DNA of 64,000 nucleotides from UBA10518 sp022837185 (GTDB lineage Bacteria > Desulfobacterota > Desulfobulbia > Desulfobulbales > Desulfobulbaceae), in the NCBI GenBank assembly GCA_034007705.1, contig JAVEQK010000001.1:124001-188000 (forward strand), given 5' to 3'. The notes beneath the pieces were generated by a model. The model was given only the letters and a program-made list of their open reading frames with translations. It was not told where the DNA came from and did not search any database. The position numbers and the translations under genes are program-made. Within the stretch, counting starts at the first letter, position 1. Each line of letters opens with the position of its first letter. Shown piece after piece: positions 1 to 8,073 of this stretch.

Positions 1-171
1 AGGTACACCATCGTCTGCTTTCCCCTGGACAGGGGAGCAGTGCTGATTGCCGTCTGTGATTCCCAGGCCAGCAGCTCCCTGGTCGCCGCCACGGCTGCCA
101 TGCTGCAGGACGACATACTGCGGGAGCTCGGCAAATTCTTCACATCCGTTCCTTCGGGCAATCCCCGGTGA
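1..171 (+). CDS. Roadblock/LC7-like protein, C-terminal fragment (5' end outside window)
   Basis: The reading frame is open from base 1 and stops with TGA at 169-171, leaving 56 residues. The visible part has a beta-strand pair (YTIVCFPLDRGAVLIAVCDS) followed by a helix, which resembles the end of roadblock/LC7 domains that regulate small GTPases. A complete roadblock gene lies at 12.0-12.4 kb, so the family is present here. With only a short C-terminal piece visible, the assignment is tentative; another alpha/beta domain is possible. Confidence 0.4.
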   Translation, partial: RYTIVCFPLDRGAVLIAVCDSQASSSLVAATAAMLQDDILRELGKFFTSVPSGNPR

Positions 172-249
172 AGGCGGCGGCCCGGCAAGGCCGACCGACG
201 CCCAGCCGTGAGGGAGGGGTCCCAGGCCGGGAGCCGGGCACCGGGGCTG

Positions 250-690
250 TCAGCAGCCGCCCCGTATATTGAGGAGCATCTCCCTGTACGGCCATTGACT
301 GATTCCGCCCCTGAGTATGAACACCTGTTCTTCGGGGATGCCTTTGCCGACGAGGAAATCGTGGGCCCGCTGCGCGGCTCTGCCGCCTCTGGGGCCGATG
401 ATGACAATATCGTGGCGGTATGCTTCATACACACTGACGGCCTGGTCGAGGCTCCGGCCCTCAAGCTCGGTTTTCACCGGATAGGCGTAGGTGGCGAGTG
501 ACCCGTACAAATGATGCTCCCGATAGGCGTTGACCGGCTGGATGTCGACCAGGATCAAGGGCTGGCCGGTGTCCAGGCGAACCTTGAGGTCTTCCGGGTC
601 CATCAGGTTGTAGGCGCCGGCGAGGACCGGAGCGCAAAGTGCCAGTACAGCCGCGACCGAGACCAGGAGAAGTATCCGTTTGGGTATCAT
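250..690 (-). CDS. Exported rhodanese-like domain protein lacking the catalytic cysteine
   Basis: 146 residues. An N-terminal signal peptide (about residues 1-26, ending near LAGA) is followed by one rhodanese fold: LILVDIQPVNAYREHHLYGS matches the start of the domain and FILRGGISQW its end. Rhodaneses place the sulfur-carrying Cys at the start of the active loop (C-x-x-G-x-R). Here the loop reads IIGPRGGRAAQ, with Gly at the Cys position, so thiosulfate:cyanide sulfurtransferase activity is unlikely. A binding or scaffold role in the periplasm is inferred. It is transcribed alone, divergent from the MORN operon. Confidence 0.8.
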   Translation of the reverse strand: MIPKRILLLVSVAAVLALCAPVLAGAYNLMDPEDLKVRLDTGQPLILVDIQPVNAYREHHLYGSLATYAYPVKTELEGRSLDQAVSVYEAYRHDIVIIGPRGGRAAQRAHDFLVGKGIPEEQVFILRGGISQWPYREMLLNIRGGC

Positions 691-936
691 GGGAGTTCCT
701 CTTGTACAGTTTGGCCGGTTGCAGGTTTTGCAGGATACACTTCATACAAGCACATTCCCGGGAACAAAATCAAGCAAAAGTACAATGACGGGAAACGCCG
801 AGGGGTTGTCGGCGTACGGGAAGCCTCAGCGTGGCTGCCGGGCGGCCGTCGGAGCGGAACGGGTCGGGCGGGGTGGCGGCGCCGGCATGGCTGAATCCCC
901 CGGCCAGCCGGTTTTGCGTTTTCAAGGTTATCAGGA
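691..936. other. Divergent intergenic region, no gene seen
   Basis: This stretch separates the start of the rhodanese-like gene (minus) from the promoter of the MORN operon (plus). Several short ORFs cross it on both strands, but none has a ribosome-binding site or recognisable protein. It presumably holds the promoter of the minus-strand gene, which I could not place with confidence. Confidence 0.5.
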
Positions 937-965
937 TTGACAATCTTCCGCTTGACTGGCATCAT
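937..965 (+). promoter_or_regulatory. Putative sigma-70 promoter of the MORN-yejE operon
   Basis: TTGACA at 937-942, 17-nt spacer, CATCAT at 960-965 (4 of 6 matches to TATAAT). It lies about 140 bases upstream of the GTG start chosen for the MORN gene. The -35 is perfect, the -10 only fair. Confidence 0.4.
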
Positions 966-1105
966 TGCTCAGTTGGAGACTTGTACCGGCGGGTGCGTAC
1001 GAGACGGCGGAAATTGCCGCCGTGGATCAGCGGAGAAACTCCGCCCGGCGGTCATGAACTGCCGGAAAAGGAATGGAATATGAGCAACAGACAAAGGGTT
1101 GGAAC

Positions 1106-2788
1106 GTGAAAAAGGTAATGAGCTTCCTCACCATGATGATACTGGTTCCCGTCATCCTCCATGCCGGCTGCCTGGAGGGAGACTGCCGGAACGGTATGGG
1201 GAAACTGGAGAGCCCGGACGGCAGGGTGTATGAGGGGGAGTTTCGCGATGGGTATCTCTGGGGCGCGGGGACCCTGGTCTATCCTGACGGGCTGACCTAC
1301 AGCGGCCGGTTTGTCAGGGGGAAATTCGAAGGGCAAGGGAAATTGACCAGCCCTGACGGCAAGGTTTATACGGGACAGTTCCGCAACGGCGTCATTGACG
1401 GAAAGGGGACCCTGGTCAGGCCCGACGGTTATCAGTACGAGGGTGAGTTCAACCTCGGGCGGTTCAACGGCGAGGGAACGCTGACCGCTCCCGACGGCAG
1501 AAAATATACCGGCGAGTTCCGCAATAACATCATCGAAGGACAAGGCAGGCTTGAATATGCCGACGGGTCGAGCTTCGAGGGTGTCTTCCGCGACGGGAAA
1601 CCGGCGGGCAAGGGGATTCGCCGCTATGCGGACGGTGGTGTGTACGAAGGTGAGTACCACGGCGACATGCGGCAGGGGCAAGGTATCCTGGTCCTGCCGG
1701 ATTCCACCCGTTACGAAGGATCGTTCCTGGACGACCGGTACGATGGTCAGGGCACGATCCAATACCCGGACGGAGCAACGTACTCGGGTCTCTTCAGTCG
1801 GGGGAAATTCAACGGCAAGGGGGTGCTGTCCAGACCCGACGGCACCGTGTACACCGGTGATTTTCTTGAAGGTTCAATCGAGGGTTTCGGTGTGATGGAA
1901 TATCCCGACGGCGCCCGTTATGAAGGTGACTGGCGCCAGGGGGCCCGCCATGGCCGGGGGGTCCTGCTCACCGCCGGCGGAAGCAGGTACGAGGGCGGTT
2001 TCAACAATGACGTGCCCGAAGGAGAAGGAACGCTTATCCGGCCGGATGGAGAAAAAGTGTCCGGCAGGTTTGTCGCCGGGGAGCCGGTTCAGCCCCCCCT
2101 CCCGGCGCCGGAAGTTGCCGCTGTCCCGGAACAAAGGGAAGAGCCGCCCGTGTCCCTGCCGAGCGATCCTCCGCCGGCGGAGGAAAAAAACGCCGGCGGC
2201 GAAGTACCAAAGGCCGCTGAGCCGGTTGTCCAAGGTCCGGTTTTTGCCGACGGCTTTCTGTTCACCGACGGGTCGAGGCAGAAAAAGTTTACCGGCACCA
2301 CCAGGTTTGTCCTTCCCGATGACAGCGTTTATGAAGGGGAGGTCAGGGATGGAGTGATGGACGGGGCGGGGACCCAGATTTTTCCTGACGGCCGCCGCTA
2401 CAAGGGCGGTTTTGCCAACGGCCTGCGTTCCGGCCGGGGGGAGTACGTCTATCCTGACGGCGCCAAGTATACCGGCGAATTCAAGAACGGTCTGTTCGAA
2501 GGGGAAGGAAAGTATGTCTTCCCCGACGGCAGCACGTACGAAGGTGAATTCAGACAGGGGTTGTTTGACGGCATCGGCAAGCTGCATTACAAGGACGGCA
2601 AAAAATTTGTCGGCTCCTTCAAAAACGATCTGCCGGACGGCTACGGAACCCTGCTGTCGCCCGACGGATCGGAGTATGAAGGCGGCTTCACTGCCGGGAG
2701 GCGAAACGGCAGGGGCAAGTTGACCTATCCCGACGGCCGGGTGTATGAGGGTGAGTTCCGGGACGACCTGCTGGTGGAACAGCAATAA
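1106..2788 (+). CDS. Secreted MORN-repeat protein with about 19 repeats
   Basis: 560 residues from the GTG at 1106, chosen because it places a signal peptide (VKKVMSFLTMMILVPVILHA) directly at the N-terminus; an ATG at 1073 would add 11 polar residues. After cleavage comes a C-x3-DC motif (CLEGDC), then about 12 MORN units with a 23-residue period (YxGxFxxGxxxGxGxxxxPDG). A Pro/Glu-rich linker near residues 330-390 follows, then about seven more units. MORN repeats bind membranes or proteins and can template envelope structures. The same CxEGDC motif opens the smaller MORN protein at 30.7 kb. It heads a run of closely spaced plus-strand genes. Confidence 0.85.
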   Translation: MKKVMSFLTMMILVPVILHAGCLEGDCRNGMGKLESPDGRVYEGEFRDGYLWGAGTLVYPDGLTYSGRFVRGKFEGQGKLTSPDGKVYTGQFRNGVIDGKGTLVRPDGYQYEGEFNLGRFNGEGTLTAPDGRKYTGEFRNNIIEGQGRLEYADGSSFEGVFRDGKPAGKGIRRYADGGVYEGEYHGDMRQGQGILVLPDSTRYEGSFLDDRYDGQGTIQYPDGATYSGLFSRGKFNGKGVLSRPDGTVYTGDFLEGSIEGFGVMEYPDGARYEGDWRQGARHGRGVLLTAGGSRYEGGFNNDVPEGEGTLIRPDGEKVSGRFVAGEPVQPPLPAPEVAAVPEQREEPPVSLPSDPPPAEEKNAGGEVPKAAEPVVQGPVFADGFLFTDGSRQKKFTGTTRFVLPDDSVYEGEVRDGVMDGAGTQIFPDGRRYKGGFANGLRSGRGEYVYPDGAKYTGEFKNGLFEGEGKYVFPDGSTYEGEFRQGLFDGIGKLHYKDGKKFVGSFKNDLPDGYGTLLSPDGSEYEGGFTAGRRNGRGKLTYPDGRVYEGEFRDDLLVEQQ

Positions 2789-2801
2789 GGTGGAGGAAAA
2801 C

Positions 2802-3164
2802 GTGAATTGGCAGTATCGCACCATACTTTTTGAGTACCAGAAGGACGGTCTCCTGGGGGACAAGTACATCGATGACGAAGAGATGGAAAAAGTCCTGAAC
2901 GAGCAGGGTGAACTGGGCTGGGAGCTCATCAGTGTTACTCCCGTGCAGGAAGGCCTGCTGTCGTTTTTTAAACAGGCCCTGGCGGCCGCAAAACGGCAGG
3001 GCGTCCCGGGGGTTGAGGCGGTCCGCCAGGCGGCTCCACCTCCCCAGCCCCCCCCGGAGCCGCAGGTTCAACGGAGCAAAGAGTCGGAGCGGACGGAAAA
3101 GAAGCCGGAGATCCGTCCACCGGGAAAGAAGACCGACATGATCGGCCGGATCAGGATCTCCTGA
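2802..3164 (+). CDS. DUF4177 domain protein with proline-rich tail
   Basis: 120 residues. The GTG at 2802 is preceded by GGTGGAGG at good spacing and lies 13 bases after the MORN stop. The N-terminal part (NWQYRTILFEYQ, then LNEQGELGWELISV) is the DUF4177 signature, a small domain of unknown function often found near membrane or stress genes. Residues from about 65 on are basic and rich in Pro/Gln and probably disordered. Function unknown; position suggests co-expression with the MORN protein and the downstream peptidase genes. Confidence 0.75.
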   Translation: MNWQYRTILFEYQKDGLLGDKYIDDEEMEKVLNEQGELGWELISVTPVQEGLLSFFKQALAAAKRQGVPGVEAVRQAAPPPQPPPEPQVQRSKESERTEKKPEIRPPGKKTDMIGRIRIS

Positions 3165-3183
3165 GCAGGCGGTCGTTCCATCC

Positions 3184-4377
3184 ATGGTTGGATCCGACTC
3201 GAAAATCTCCGCCTGGATGCGGGAGCTCCGTCACACCCTGCATCGTTTTCCCGAGCTTGCCTATGAGGAAAAAAAAACCGCCGGGCTGATTGCGGAGCAG
3301 CTGTCACGGTTGGGTATTCCCCATATCTCAGGGATAGCCGGTACAGGGATTGTTGGGTTGATCGAGGGCCCGCCGGCAAACACTGGGCCGGACGCCTGTG
3401 TCGCCCTGCGGGCGGACATGGACGGCATTCCCCTGCAGGAGGAGACCGGGCTCCCCTATGCTTCGACCAATCCGGGAATCATGCACGCCTGCGGCCATGA
3501 CGGCCACATGGCCATGCTGCTGGGGGCGGCAGCCCTGCTGCAGCGCGAGAGGCCGCCGGGAAAAGTGAAGCTTTTGTTTCAGCCTGCCGAGGAGGCGGGC
3601 AGAGGGGCGCGGAAAATGATCCGCGAGGGGGCGCTGGACGGCGTGGGGATGATCTTCGGCGGTCATATCGACATCCACTTCCCCGCCGGGACGATCACCG
3701 TTGACAGCGGTTTGATCTGTTCCTATACCGATCCCTTCACCATTACCATCCGTGGACGAGGAGGGCATGCGGCCTGGCCGCACGAAGCCATCGACAGCGT
3801 CGTCGTCGCCGCCAATCTGATCATGACCCTGCAGACCCTCGTCTCCAGGGAGGTCGATCCGGTATATCCGGCCGTGGTGACTGTGGGCAGGGTGCAGGCC
3901 GGCACCGTGCACAACGTCATTGCCGACAAGGCGGTGATTGACGGTACGATCCGCAGCGCCCATCCGGAGACCCGGCAGAAGATATTGAGAGGCCTGCAGC
4001 GTATCATCCAGGGAACCGCGGCCATGAGCGGGGCGGACATTTCCCTGCAGCTGCATGACGGCCTTCCGGCTCTGATCAACGAAGAAGGGGCCGCGGCCAT
4101 CGCCCGCCGGGCGGCCGTGGATATCGTCGGAGAGGAACAGGTCGTTTCCCAGGGACGGCCAAGTCTCGGCGGCGAGGATTTTGCCTTTTACCTGCATGAG
4201 ATACCAGGCTGCATGGTGCGATTCGGAGCCGACCGCGAGGAAAATCATCCCGGCCCGGCGCATTCCAGCCGTTTTGATTTCAACGAGGACGCGCTGGCCA
4301 TCGGGGCCTCCTGGCTGGCCCGGGTGGCGGTGTGCGGCCTGGAACGGATGGCGGCCGGGGAGCCGTCGTGGCGGTAG
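3184..4377 (+). CDS. M20 family metallo-amidohydrolase (hippurate/N-acyl-amino-acid hydrolase type)
   Basis: 397 residues. The di-metal site of the M20D amidohydrolases is visible: RADMDG, HACGHDGHMA, QPAEEAGRGA and SLGGEDFAFY, with the dimerisation domain between. The family removes acyl groups from N-acyl amino acids or splits small peptides and indole/hippurate-type amides, usually in the cytoplasm; no signal peptide is present. It starts 19 bases after the DUF4177 gene. The following gamma-glutamyl enzymes and peptide permeases suggest a substrate among acylated or gamma-linked peptides, but this is inference. Confidence 0.88.
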   Translation: MVGSDSKISAWMRELRHTLHRFPELAYEEKKTAGLIAEQLSRLGIPHISGIAGTGIVGLIEGPPANTGPDACVALRADMDGIPLQEETGLPYASTNPGIMHACGHDGHMAMLLGAAALLQRERPPGKVKLLFQPAEEAGRGARKMIREGALDGVGMIFGGHIDIHFPAGTITVDSGLICSYTDPFTITIRGRGGHAAWPHEAIDSVVVAANLIMTLQTLVSREVDPVYPAVVTVGRVQAGTVHNVIADKAVIDGTIRSAHPETRQKILRGLQRIIQGTAAMSGADISLQLHDGLPALINEEGAAAIARRAAVDIVGEEQVVSQGRPSLGGEDFAFYLHEIPGCMVRFGADREENHPGPAHSSRFDFNEDALAIGASWLARVAVCGLERMAAGEPSWR

Positions 4378-5495
4378 TGAAACAGGTCCCGTTTGCCCCC
4401 AGCAGCCCGTTTACCCTCGGAGTGGAGCTCGAATTCCAGATCCTTGACCGGGTGACCCTTGAGCTTGTTCCCCGGGCCGGGCAGCTCATGGCCCTGCTGG
4501 CCGGGCAGGCGGAATCAAAGGTTGCCAGGGAATTTCTTCAGTGCATGATCGAGGTGCACACCGGGGTTTGCCGGAATGTCGGCGAAGTGGAGGAGGATTT
4601 ACGCCGGACGGTCGGCATGGCCGAGAAAGCGGCGGCGCAATGCGGCAGCCTGCTGTTTGCCTCCGGCATCCATCCCTTTGCCAGGCCGGCGACGCAGAAT
4701 GTGACCGACAACGGCCGATATGTGCGGATCATGGAGGAACTCCAACTGGTCGGCAGGCAGTTCATCGTCCAGGGCCTGCACGTGCATGTCGGCATGGCCG
4801 ATCGGGAAACGGCCATCAGGGTGGCGGATGTCATGCAGCCCTACCTCCCGCTCCTGCTCGGCCTGAGCGCTTCCTCTCCCTATTTTGCCGGCGAGGATAC
4901 GGGATTCTGCTCCTACCGGACAAAGCTGTTTGAGGCCTTGCCCCTGGCCGGCATTGCCGATTTCCACGGCAGCTGGCAGGCCTATGAGGAAGAGATCCTG
5001 ATGCTGCATCGGGCCGGGGTAATCCGGGAAATCCGCGATCTCTGGTGGGATGTCCGGCCCAGCCCCTATTTCGGCACCGTCGAAATACGGGTCTGCGACA
5101 TGCCGTCCCGCTTTGACGACGTGTTGGCCCTGACCGCCTTCATCCAGGCCCTGGCCGTATTTATAGGGGGCCACCCGGAGGTTGGGAGCAGCAGGATCAA
5201 TGTTCCGCTGCTCCGCTACAATAAATGGCAGGCCTGCCGGCATGGGCTGGCCGGGGAGTTCTGCGACCCCTTTGGGCTCCTTGCCGACTCACGGCGTCCG
5301 TTGCAATGGTCGGTGCGGCGGATGCTGGATGTGCTGGCTCCGGTGATCGACGAATTGGGCTCGGCCGGATGGTGTGCAAGAATCCACGGCATCCTCGAAC
5401 AGGGGACCAGTACGGACCGGCAGCGGCGGTTGACCGCCGGAGGAAGTTCCCTGCCCGGCATGATGCAGAAGATGCACGAAGAGTTCTGGACATGA
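4368..5495 (+). CDS. Carboxylate-amine ligase, GCS2 family (YbdK-like glutamate-cysteine ligase)
   Basis: 375 residues from the GTG at 4368, which has GGGGAG 5 bases upstream and overlaps the M20 stop; a second GTG at 4377 is possible. FTLGVELEFQILD, QGLHVHVGM, SASSPYF and VEIRVCDMPS are typical of the YbdK/EgtA-like branch, which forms gamma-glutamyl amide bonds using ATP. E. coli YbdK has only weak glutamate-cysteine ligase activity, so the true amine substrate is open. The next gene, a gamma-glutamyltransferase, overlaps by ATGA, so synthesis and cleavage of gamma-glutamyl compounds are encoded side by side. Confidence 0.85.
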   Translation: MAVVKQVPFAPSSPFTLGVELEFQILDRVTLELVPRAGQLMALLAGQAESKVAREFLQCMIEVHTGVCRNVGEVEEDLRRTVGMAEKAAAQCGSLLFASGIHPFARPATQNVTDNGRYVRIMEELQLVGRQFIVQGLHVHVGMADRETAIRVADVMQPYLPLLLGLSASSPYFAGEDTGFCSYRTKLFEALPLAGIADFHGSWQAYEEEILMLHRAGVIREIRDLWWDVRPSPYFGTVEIRVCDMPSRFDDVLALTAFIQALAVFIGGHPEVGSSRINVPLLRYNKWQACRHGLAGEFCDPFGLLADSRRPLQWSVRRMLDVLAPVIDELGSAGWCARIHGILEQGTSTDRQRRLTAGGSSLPGMMQKMHEEFWT

Positions 5496-7024
5496 GCGGA
5501 CGGGCAAAGTCCATTGTCGCCACCGGCCACGAACTGGTCAGCCGGGCCGCGGCCGATATCCTCCGCGCCGGGGGAAACGCCTTTGACGGGGCGGTGGCCG
5601 CCGGGTTTGCCGGGGCGGTGGCCGAGCAGACCCTGACCAGCCTCGGAGGCGGAGGCTTCCTCCTGGCCAGAACAGGCGGGTCGGACGGCCCGGTACGGGA
5701 GATCTTTTTCGATTTTTTTGTCGATACTCCGGGCCGGGGACGCGCCGACCTGCCGGAACCGCATTTTTTCCCGGTGACCGTTGATTTCGGCGGCTCGCGC
5801 CAGGATTTCAACGTCGGGCTCGGATCGGCAGCGGTGCCGGGGACCCTGAAGGGGCTGCTGCATGTCCACCAGCGCCTGGGCAGGATGCCGCTGGCCGAGG
5901 TCCTGCAGCCCGCGATTGCTCTTGCCCGCGGTCATCGGCTCAACGGGTTCCAGGCCTCCTTCCTCCGGATTCTGCGGCCCATCATGACCCTGACCCGGAG
6001 CGGCCGGGACCTGTACGAACCCGGCGGCAGCTATCTGCAGGCCGGTGATCTCCTGGTCAACGGCGAACTGGCGGACTTCCTTGCCTGTCTGGCCGAGGAA
6101 CGGGGCAGGGACCTGTACAGCGGCGACATCGCCCGGAGAATCGCCCGGGATATGCAGGAGGGGCAGGGCCTGCTGACCGCTGAGGACCTGGCCGCCTACC
6201 GGGTGATCGAACGCCGTCCCCTTGCCGCCGGCTACCGGGGATACACCCTGCTGACCGGTCCGCCCCCTTCGCTGGGCGGCTCGCTCATCACCCTTTCCCT
6301 TGCCCTCCTGGAAAAAGTGGAACCGGGCCGGCGCTGGGGATCGGCCGCCCACCTGCTCAGCACGGCCGGGTTGATGCGCGAGGTCGAACGTCTGCGCACC
6401 ATGGGTGTCTCCTCGCCGGATGAAATCCGGGCATTCCTGGAAACCGGGGACGTCGAGGGGTCGAGTGCGCGGATCAGGTCATTCAGCCGGGGCACGACCC
6501 ATGTCAGCATCGCCGACAAGGACGGCAACGTGGCGTCCATGACCTGTTCCAACGGGGAGGGATCCGGGTATTTTGTGCCGGGAACAGGCATCATGCTCAA
6601 CAACATGATGGGGGAGGACGACCTGCATCCCGAGGGGTTCCACTCAAGCCCTCCGGGGGAAAGGGTGGGGTCGATGATGGCGCCGTCGGTGGTGCTCAAG
6701 GACAACGTCGTCCGGCTGGTGCTGGGCAGCGGAGGCTCCAAGCGCATCCGGGCGGCCATCACCCAGGTCCTGACCCAGGTCATCGATTTCGGCCGTGATA
6801 TCGATGCGGCCGTCAACGCCCCGAGACTGTACTGGGACGGCGGGACGCTGCAGGTTGAGCCGGGGTTTGCCGAGGCCGATCTCGGGCTCCTGGCAGCGGA
6901 ATTTCCCGTCAATGTCTGGAAGGAAAGAAACATGTATTTCGGCGGGGTGCATACGATCGCCCCTGGCGTCAGCGGGGTGGCCGATCCCCGGCGGGGCGGG
7001 GCCGTGGCCGAGGTGGAGGCATGA
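5492..7024 (+). CDS. Gamma-glutamyltransferase (gamma-glutamyl hydrolase), Ntn family
   Basis: 510 residues; ATG at 5492 overlaps the previous stop (ATGA). The autoprocessing/catalytic Thr lies in GTTHVSIADKDGN near residue 330, and the small subunit carries GSGYFVPGTGIMLNN. The N-terminal part (NAFDGAVAAGFAGAVAEQ and SLGGGGFLLA) is the large subunit. The enzyme transfers or hydrolyses gamma-glutamyl groups from glutathione-like peptides. Most family members are periplasmic, but no signal peptide is visible here, so a cytoplasmic location is suggested. yejB follows with another ATGA overlap. Confidence 0.88.
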   Translation: MSGRAKSIVATGHELVSRAAADILRAGGNAFDGAVAAGFAGAVAEQTLTSLGGGGFLLARTGGSDGPVREIFFDFFVDTPGRGRADLPEPHFFPVTVDFGGSRQDFNVGLGSAAVPGTLKGLLHVHQRLGRMPLAEVLQPAIALARGHRLNGFQASFLRILRPIMTLTRSGRDLYEPGGSYLQAGDLLVNGELADFLACLAEERGRDLYSGDIARRIARDMQEGQGLLTAEDLAAYRVIERRPLAAGYRGYTLLTGPPPSLGGSLITLSLALLEKVEPGRRWGSAAHLLSTAGLMREVERLRTMGVSSPDEIRAFLETGDVEGSSARIRSFSRGTTHVSIADKDGNVASMTCSNGEGSGYFVPGTGIMLNNMMGEDDLHPEGFHSSPPGERVGSMMAPSVVLKDNVVRLVLGSGGSKRIRAAITQVLTQVIDFGRDIDAAVNAPRLYWDGGTLQVEPGFAEADLGLLAAEFPVNVWKERNMYFGGVHTIAPGVSGVADPRRGGAVAEVEA

Positions 7025-8073
7025 GCAGGTATATACTGCAACGCATCCTGCTGATGATCCCGACCCTGTTCGGGGTCATGCTGATCACCTTTGTGGTGAC
7101 CCAGTTCGTTCCCGGGGGCCCGGTGGAAAAGATGATGGCCGAGATCGAGGGCCGCGGCGCCGCGGGTGAAGCGGCTTCAGGCGGTGCCGGCGCCCTGTAC
7201 CAGGGTGACCGGGGCCTCGACCAGGATCGCATTGAACAGCTCCGGGCGTTATACGGTTTTGACCGGCCGCCGCTGGAACGTTTCCTCGCAATGATGGGCA
7301 ATTATCTTGTTTTCGATTTCGGCGACAGCTACTATCACCACCGCAGCGTCGTCGATCTGGTCATTTCCAAGCTGCCGGTGTCGATGTCCCTCGGCCTCTG
7401 GACGTTTTTCATCGTCTATCTGACCTGCATCCCCCTGGGCATCGCCAAGGCGGTCAGGGACGGCAGCAGGTTCGATGTCTTTACCAGTACCGTCATCCTG
7501 ATCGGTTACGCCATCCCCGGCTTTGTCCTCGGCATTCTCCTGATCGTGCTGTTCGGCGGCGGGAGCTTCTGGAGCATCTTCCCCCTGCGGGGACTGGTTT
7601 CGGACAACTGGAGCGAACTGACCCTGATCGGCAAGATACTCGATTACCTCTGGCACATGGTCCTGCCCGTTGCCTCCAGCACGGTGGGCAGCCTCGCGGT
7701 CATGACCCTGCTGACGAAAAACAGCTTTCTCGAGGAAATCCGCAAGCAGTATGTCATAACCGCCCGGGCCAAGGGACTGCCCGAAAAGCAGGTGCTGTAC
7801 AAGCATGTGTTCCGGAATGCCATCATTCCGATCATCACCGGTTTTCCCGGGACCTTCATTACCTCCTTTTTCACCGGCAGCCTCCTCATCGAGACCATAT
7901 TTTCCCTCGACGGCATGGGCCTGCTGGCCTACACCTCGGTCATGAATCGCGATTATCCCGTGGTCCTCGGGACCTTGTATTTTTTTACCATCATCGGTCT
8001 TGTCTCCAGACTGCTTTCCGATCTCTGCTATGTGGTCGTCGACCCCCGCATTACTTTTGAACGGCTGCAGTGA
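7021..8073 (+). CDS. yejB: Peptide ABC transporter permease YejB
   Basis: 350 residues with about six membrane segments. The N-terminal MSRYILQRILLMIPTLFGV and the VEKMMAEIEGRG insertion are characteristic of YejB, the permease of the YejABEF importer (microcin C, muropeptides, small peptides). The binding-protein-dependent permease signature is at KQYVITARAKGLPE. The start overlaps the gamma-glutamyltransferase stop. YejE follows immediately, but the binding protein YejA and the double ATPase YejF are not in this operon. Confidence 0.9.
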   Translation: MSRYILQRILLMIPTLFGVMLITFVVTQFVPGGPVEKMMAEIEGRGAAGEAASGGAGALYQGDRGLDQDRIEQLRALYGFDRPPLERFLAMMGNYLVFDFGDSYYHHRSVVDLVISKLPVSMSLGLWTFFIVYLTCIPLGIAKAVRDGSRFDVFTSTVILIGYAIPGFVLGILLIVLFGGGSFWSIFPLRGLVSDNWSELTLIGKILDYLWHMVLPVASSTVGSLAVMTLLTKNSFLEEIRKQYVITARAKGLPEKQVLYKHVFRNAIIPIITGFPGTFITSFFTGSLLIETIFSLDGMGLLAYTSVMNRDYPVVLGTLYFFTIIGLVSRLLSDLCYVVVDPRITFERLQ

